This document shows positions 27,565 through 32,265 of a stretch of 32,265 bases of DNA, piece by piece. Location: the NCBI GenBank assembly GCA_010092845.1, contig JAADYW010000159.1, forward strand, positions 1 through 32,265, in the 5' to 3' direction. A program made the translations under genes and the position numbers. Source of the stretch: Chloroflexota bacterium (GTDB taxonomy: Bacteria > Chloroflexota > Anaerolineae > Aggregatilineales > J027). Each line of letters opens with the position of its first letter. The first letter of the stretch is position 1. The notes beneath the pieces are model-generated. The model searched no databases. It was not told the DNA's origin and saw nothing but the letters and a program-made list of their open reading frames with translations.

Positions 27565-27702
27565 CTACTTGTTCTTGTCGTTACCGAGCCGATCCCGGAT
27601 AGCTTCAAGAGCTTTGATGCCCCGGTAACCTAGAACGAAGTAGCCAATTGTTGCTACAAGGCCTACGATCGCAAGAATCACAGCTATGGTTTGAATATCC
27701 AT
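27565..27702 (-). CDS. 45-aa single-pass membrane small protein
   Basis: MDIQTIAVILAIVGLVATIGYFVLGYRGIKALEAIRDRLGNDKNK*; AAGGA RBS upstream; absent from the supplied ORF track (below length cutoff). Confidence 0.6.
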   Translation of the reverse strand: MDIQTIAVILAIVGLVATIGYFVLGYRGIKALEAIRDRLGNDKNK

Positions 27703-27928
27703 TGAAAACATCCTTCGCAGGTGTTGCCATTTAGGTGGTTGGTATGCTTCTTGCCGACAATGACCCTGCCAGACTCGACTTTAATTGCTCATCCAGATAT
27801 TACACATCAATCGACCGACTACAGTTTTCCTGGTCCGAAATGACCACATTCCGGCCTCGGGCCTTCTGACTACAACTTATTTCTATATGTGATCCGTGGA
27901 TTGGGCATTGCTGTCTGTTATTGGGCGC

Positions 27929-28990
27929 CTAAACTGGCGATGCATCCGGAGAATGATTCACTTCTATAATGTCCTTAATATAGATTTCGCGCACAAGGAC
28001 AATGGCGGCGACGGTAACGGGGGCTGCCAGCGCAATGCCAACAAAACCGACCAGCGCGCCCAGAATGAGCTGCACACTGAGTGTTAGGGCTGGCGGGAGC
28101 GCCATTGCGGTCCGTTGGAGCGTAGGGGTCAAGACAAGCGACTCGATTTGCTGGACGAGCCAGTACATGATGGCGGCATAGAGAGGGTACAGCGGGCCTA
28201 CCGTGAAGGCGACGAGTATGCCCGGGATTGCACCAATGAACGAGCCGATGAAGGGAATTATCGCAAAAGCTCCGGCAATGATCCCCAGGATGATGGCACC
28301 GGGTACGCCCAGGATCAACAAGCCTATTGCGGAGAGAAAACCTGTCGTGAATACGGATACCAATCGCACCGCAATCCACTCCTTGAGACTTTCCCCTAGT
28401 GCGCTTATGATCTCGCAAGCACGATCGCGATCGCGCACCGGAATCACGCGCAAAAAATTGTCCACGTAGAATGAGGGCTCAAGGCTGATCGTCAGCGCGA
28501 TGATCAGCACAAGTATTGTATTGGTCACCCCCGCCACAAGCGTTGAAAAGGTCCCAATAATTCTGGAAAAAGCGCCAGATTGGCCATTGGAAAGTAATGA
28601 GTTCAGGACTTCCGCGTTGTCGGGCATCGAATCGATGATCGACCGACCCCATTGATACTGTTCCAGTTCCGCTCGAATCTCTTCAGTCGCCTCTGGTAGA
28701 TTGCTTTCTAACTGCTCAATTTCGTCGACAAGATAGGGGGCCCCCAGATAGCCCACCGTGCCCACCACCGCAACGCCCCCCACGAGAAGTAGTATGAGGG
28801 CAACGCGGCGCGAAAACGGTGTTCTGCGGGATATCCAGCTACTGACTCCATCGAGCCATAAAGCCAGCAGTATACCAATGAAGATCAATAGCAGAATATC
28901 GAAGGTGTACCAGGCAATGACTAGCAGCAGCCCGATAGTAGCCAGAATCAGTACTTTATTGACAAAACTGGTATTGATATCGTCATTCAT
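27929..28990 (-). CDS. AI-2E family transporter (PerM-like permease)
   Basis: 353-aa polytopic ORF with GVPGAIILGIIAGAFAIIPFIGSFIGAIPGILVAF and QQIESLVLTPTLQRTAMALPPALTLSVQLILGALVGFVGIALAAPV. Confidence 0.93.
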   Translation of the reverse strand: MNDDINTSFVNKVLILATIGLLLVIAWYTFDILLLIFIGILLALWLDGVSSWISRRTPFSRRVALILLLVGGVAVVGTVGYLGAPYLVDEIEQLESNLPEATEEIRAELEQYQWGRSIIDSMPDNAEVLNSLLSNGQSGAFSRIIGTFSTLVAGVTNTILVLIIALTISLEPSFYVDNFLRVIPVRDRDRACEIISALGESLKEWIAVRLVSVFTTGFLSAIGLLILGVPGAIILGIIAGAFAIIPFIGSFIGAIPGILVAFTVGPLYPLYAAIMYWLVQQIESLVLTPTLQRTAMALPPALTLSVQLILGALVGFVGIALAAPVTVAAIVLVREIYIKDIIEVNHSPDASPV

Positions 28991-29029
28991 GGTAGAAGCT
29001 TCAGGTTTCTATTGGTCATTTTGTGTTTA

Positions 29030-29689
29030 CTAGCGTGATGCATGCTGCTGCCAAGCCTTGGCGAGCAAATGACGCACTTCGTCATCAGTGGTCTGTGGGA
29101 AATGCCGGTACCATCTGCCTACTCCGCCAAAATGAGTAGGGGTCTGGGCGCAGATCACCTCGTCTGCTTGTCTCTCTAGTTCGGCACAGGTGTCGGCAGG
29201 GGCCACCGGAACGGCCACCACGGTCTGGGCGGGATTCCTCCGCTGCAAAGCCTGGATCGCCGCGCGCATTGTCGCCCCAGTTGCTAATCCATCATCGACC
29301 AGGATAACTGCCCGACCCATAATGGCCGGCATTGGTCGGTCGTCTCGATAGGTGGCTAGGCGGCGCTCTAGCTCGCGGCGTTCACGATCTGTAACGCGAT
29401 CTAGTACCTTTTCTGAGATGCCAGCGTGCTGGACGACTTCCCGGTTGACGACGCGTGGTCCATCCATCGCAATCGCTCCCATGGCCAGCTCTTCGTGTTG
29501 GGGAACACCAAGCTTACGAACAACGAATACATCCAGAGGGAGATCAAGTGCCTGGGCGACCTCAAACGCCACAGGAATACCGCCGCGCGGTAGCCCTAGG
29601 ACCAGACCATCGCTACGATAAGCATAGTGTTTCAACTTGGTCGCCAAAAAACGCCCGGCTTCCTGGCGATTCTCGAATCCGTTTTGCAT
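29030..29689 (-). CDS. Phosphoribosyltransferase family protein
   Basis: VLGLPRGGIPVAFEVAQAL and PRPP-loop VILVDDGLATGATMRAAI. Confidence 0.93.
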   Translation of the reverse strand: MQNGFENRQEAGRFLATKLKHYAYRSDGLVLGLPRGGIPVAFEVAQALDLPLDVFVVRKLGVPQHEELAMGAIAMDGPRVVNREVVQHAGISEKVLDRVTDRERRELERRLATYRDDRPMPAIMGRAVILVDDGLATGATMRAAIQALQRRNPAQTVVAVPVAPADTCAELERQADEVICAQTPTHFGGVGRWYRHFPQTTDDEVRHLLAKAWQQHASR

Positions 29690-29747
29690 AAGTCACGGCC
29701 TCCTCGTATTGATATTCAGGGGATACAACCAGGAGTAGTTGCTCGAT

Positions 29748-30971
29748 CTATACAGAGCCTACTTCCGAATGGACCTGCAACCAGCGAACAATATCGCGGC
29801 GGCGTAAGACGCCTGTGAGTTCTGAGCCGGATGCTGTAACTACGGGCACCTGGCGCACATCCTGTCGGGCCAGCTTGGTCCATGCATCCGCTGCATCGTC
29901 GTTAGCTTCAACTGTCATCAGGTTGTCAATGGGAGTCATCGCTTGCTGGACTGTTGTTTCTGACCATTTTTCGCGCGCTATGTTGCGAATATCCTGCAGG
30001 GTTATCAAGCCAACGAGGCGCTGGTTGTCTACTACTGGAAAGGCGTGATCATCATGTTTCATAACGTAGTCATCAACTAATGCCTGGATGGTGACTGTCG
30101 ATGCAACTGTGGGTGGATTCGAACGCATCATGTCGGCGACGGTGACATCTGCCAGAACGTCCTGAACCACGACGCGCTGATAGGTGGCCACCGCGGCACT
30201 ATTTAAGAACCAACCGATGAATGCCAGCCACAGGCCACCAACGACACCGGTTCCGAAGATAGGTATCTGCGCACCGAAAACCATAGCAATACCGGTCACG
30301 ATGAATAACCACGCGATGCCCTGGCCTACCCATGATGCCCAGCGGGTTGCCTGACGCAGGTTACCCGTCGAGGCCCAGAGTGCTGAACGAAGCAGCCGTC
30401 CGCCATCCAGCGGAAAGCCAGGGATCAAGTTGAAGAAGCCTAGTAGCAGATTGATTGAACCGAGCCACAGGAACAATGTGGCTGCAGGCTCCAGGTCGCC
30501 GAAGGTTGCTTCTGGATCGCTGACAGTGTCACCGATCGGGGCTGCTATGATATTGCCTGCCACCAATAAGATCACGCCCAGAATGATGCTGGCCAGCGGT
30601 CCTACAATAGTGATCAGAAATTCAGATTTCGGTGTGTCGGGGTCACGTTCAATATTGGAAACACCACCAAAGAGAAACAGCGTGATGCTGCGCACCGGCA
30701 CCCCCCGCGCCTGAGCAACCAGCGAATGAGCCAGTTCATGAATCAGTACCGAAGCAAAGAATAGGACAGCGGCAATAACTGCCAGGGCCAGGACTGAGCC
30801 TGTCTGCCAATCATCGTGAATCTGGTCGAAGCTCGCTGCTAAATTCCACGTGATCAGGAAAAAAATCAGCAACCAACTCCAGTCGATCCGGATGTTGATT
30901 CCAAAAAACCGCCCGATTTTGAGACTACTGGTCATCATTGGGCTGAAGACCATCCTTTCACCTAATGTCAA
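29748..30971 (-). CDS. Site-2 protease-like (M50) metalloprotease with C-terminal CBS pair
   Basis: HEXXH: LIHELAHSLVAQARG; NLIPGFPLDGGRLLRS; CBS: MRSNPPTVASTVTIQALVDDYVMKHDDHAFPVVDNQRLVGLITLQDI. Confidence 0.95.
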   Translation of the reverse strand: MTLGERMVFSPMMTSSLKIGRFFGINIRIDWSWLLIFFLITWNLAASFDQIHDDWQTGSVLALAVIAAVLFFASVLIHELAHSLVAQARGVPVRSITLFLFGGVSNIERDPDTPKSEFLITIVGPLASIILGVILLVAGNIIAAPIGDTVSDPEATFGDLEPAATLFLWLGSINLLLGFFNLIPGFPLDGGRLLRSALWASTGNLRQATRWASWVGQGIAWLFIVTGIAMVFGAQIPIFGTGVVGGLWLAFIGWFLNSAAVATYQRVVVQDVLADVTVADMMRSNPPTVASTVTIQALVDDYVMKHDDHAFPVVDNQRLVGLITLQDIRNIAREKWSETTVQQAMTPIDNLMTVEANDDAADAWTKLARQDVRQVPVVTASGSELTGVLRRRDIVRWLQVHSEVGSV

Positions 30972-31287
30972 GGAATTCTTCCGTGGTGTGCTTAAAAGCC
31001 AGTATTTGGCCCATCACCATTTTTTCACGCTAGTGTAAGCGATACATCTGGATAATTCGTCGTGGGGATGACCGATTTTGGCATGGTCCATACGGACTAT
31101 TCAAGCGAGCCTATCTGGACTGGTTTCTGAATGCCGGTCCTCAGCGGGGGTCTTGCTGAGGAGTGCTTTAGCAAAGGCGCGAAAACAGGAACGCGAGCCA
31201 GAGACAACAGGATGCTGGCGGCAATGGAGGGTCTGTGGACAATTGGTATCATGTGGATTCAGAGATCACGCAAGGAGACCTGAACTT

Positions 31288-32074
31288 ATGCCCACAGTTG
31301 ATCTTGGTGGCATGGATATTCTCACTATACCGACGAGGGGCAGGGCGATGTATTACTGAACTTCCCTGACCATCTCCACTCATTACAAGTGTACGAGGCT
31401 GAGATTGCCCATTTCGCTGATCGTTTCCGAGTTCTTTCCTACGATTATCCAGGACGCGGGCAATCCACACGTGAGCAGAAATATGCGGATGAGCGTGCCT
31501 TCGATCAGTGGAATCACTGGTCGGACCTGGCGTGTCATCTTCTTTTGGCGCTAAAAGTTGCGAGCGCTTACGTGATGGGGGTGGGTGGCGGCGCTCGGGC
31601 AGCGCTGTTCTTTGCCGGCCATCATGCTCCAATGCACAATTTGATCACCAAAGGGGTACTGGCGGATAGCTTCCTGGCCGATCTCGACATGCGGACCTTT
31701 CACCGGTCCCTCGACGTTCGTGAGCACTTCTATGTGCGGAATCACCGCGCCCTTCAACTGCAACATGGCGATGACTGGCGCCAGGTGGTGGATGACGATA
31801 CCGCCTATTTGCGTGCTATCGCCTCACGCGGTGGGTATGCCTTGCCCGAATTTGTGCTGAATTCAGTACGGTGCCCTGTCTTGCTTACTGGCCACTAAAA
31901 AGACCCACTACGTCCAGGAATCGTGCGGGAATACGCACGTCTCGCCGGGATTATCCCCCAATGTAATGTCTATGTTGCTGCTGATGCCGGTCATCCGTAT
32001 ATTGAATATCCCTTCATGTGGAGCAACCCGGATATGTTTAGACAGTTGGCCGATCTTTTTCTCGCCGCCAACTA
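31288..32074 (+). pseudogene. Alpha/beta hydrolase with frameshift (about 31320) and in-frame TAA (31896-31898)
   Basis: RBS AAGGAG then MPTVDLGGMDI; shifted frame YTDEGQGDVLLNFPDHLHSLQVYEAEIAHFADRFRVLSYDYPGRGQSTRE...VLLTGH*KDPLRPGIVREYARLAGIIPQCNVYVAADAGHPYIEYPFMWSNPDMFRQLADLFLAAN*. Confidence 0.8.
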
Positions 32075-32224
32075 GCAATCTTTGCTGGTACACCTGCAAG
32101 CAGGTGAATCGATCCGTCTGGTGAGAGATCCAAACGTGCGAAACCCCGCGCCCGGGTTGGCGAACGTATGGCGGGGACGGCGGGCATATAGCAAAAACCC
32201 CCCCGCCGAAACCCCCTAAGAAAT

Positions 32225-32240
32225 AGGGCCAACCGGCCCT
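32225..32240. terminator. Candidate hairpin near contig end
   Basis: AGGGCC-AACC-GGCCCT perfect 6-bp stem, tetraloop. Confidence 0.35.
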
Positions 32241-32265
32241 CATTCGCTATGTTATTTTCTGATGG

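Noticed and set aside
11232-31898. Stop-codon reassignment or programmed TAA readthrough across the genome
   Set aside because: Only two genes show in-frame TAA, both also explicable as decay or error; many intact genes end at TAA, so a recoded genetic code is not supported.
32091-32106. CACCTGC-AA-GCAGGTG inverted repeat as a recombination site
   Set aside because: Short, solitary, near the contig end; most simply a hairpin/terminator after the broken hydrolase.
1-32265. tRNA, rRNA or CRISPR arrays
   Set aside because: No cloverleaf-like T-arm context outside coding genes, no rRNA-like segments and no regularly spaced direct repeats were seen by eye.

Overview
The 32.3-kb window looks bacterial and is probably one end of a metagenomic or draft contig. 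Gene content suggests Chloroflexota, but this is a weak inference. Bases 1-19 are the Nextera/Tn5 mosaic-end adapter. The centrepiece is a minus-strand operon (about 19887->12289): hdrC-hdrB-hdrA-mvhD-mvhG-mvhA-[NiFe] maturation protease-stand-alone cyclic-nucleotide-binding protein. It resembles the flavin-bifurcating HdrABC-MvhADG complex of methanogens. A flavodoxin-like gene is divergent from it, across an AT-rich intergenic region carrying a CRP-like palindrome. Next to it is a three-gene MacB/FtsX-type ABC transporter: one fused permease flanked by two paralogous ATPases. Their active-site deviations (H-loop His->Tyr in one, SGGQ->SGGD in the other) would fall in the same composite ATP site. 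Other genes include a BTAD/NB-ARC/TPR (AfsR-like) regulator, two tandem secreted WD40-like proteins, an FAD-linked oxidase, SRPBCC, LysM/GerMN, AI-2E-type, phosphoribosyltransferase and M50-CBS proteins. Several reading frames are broken: an internally duplicated membrane protein with an in-frame TAA (11232), a CDF cation transporter reduced to N- and C-terminal remnants (25634-26119), an alpha/beta hydrolase with a frameshift plus an in-frame TAA (31288-32074), and a probable frameshift in a small secreted protein (about 5150). All family names come from reading motifs by eye; no database search was run.
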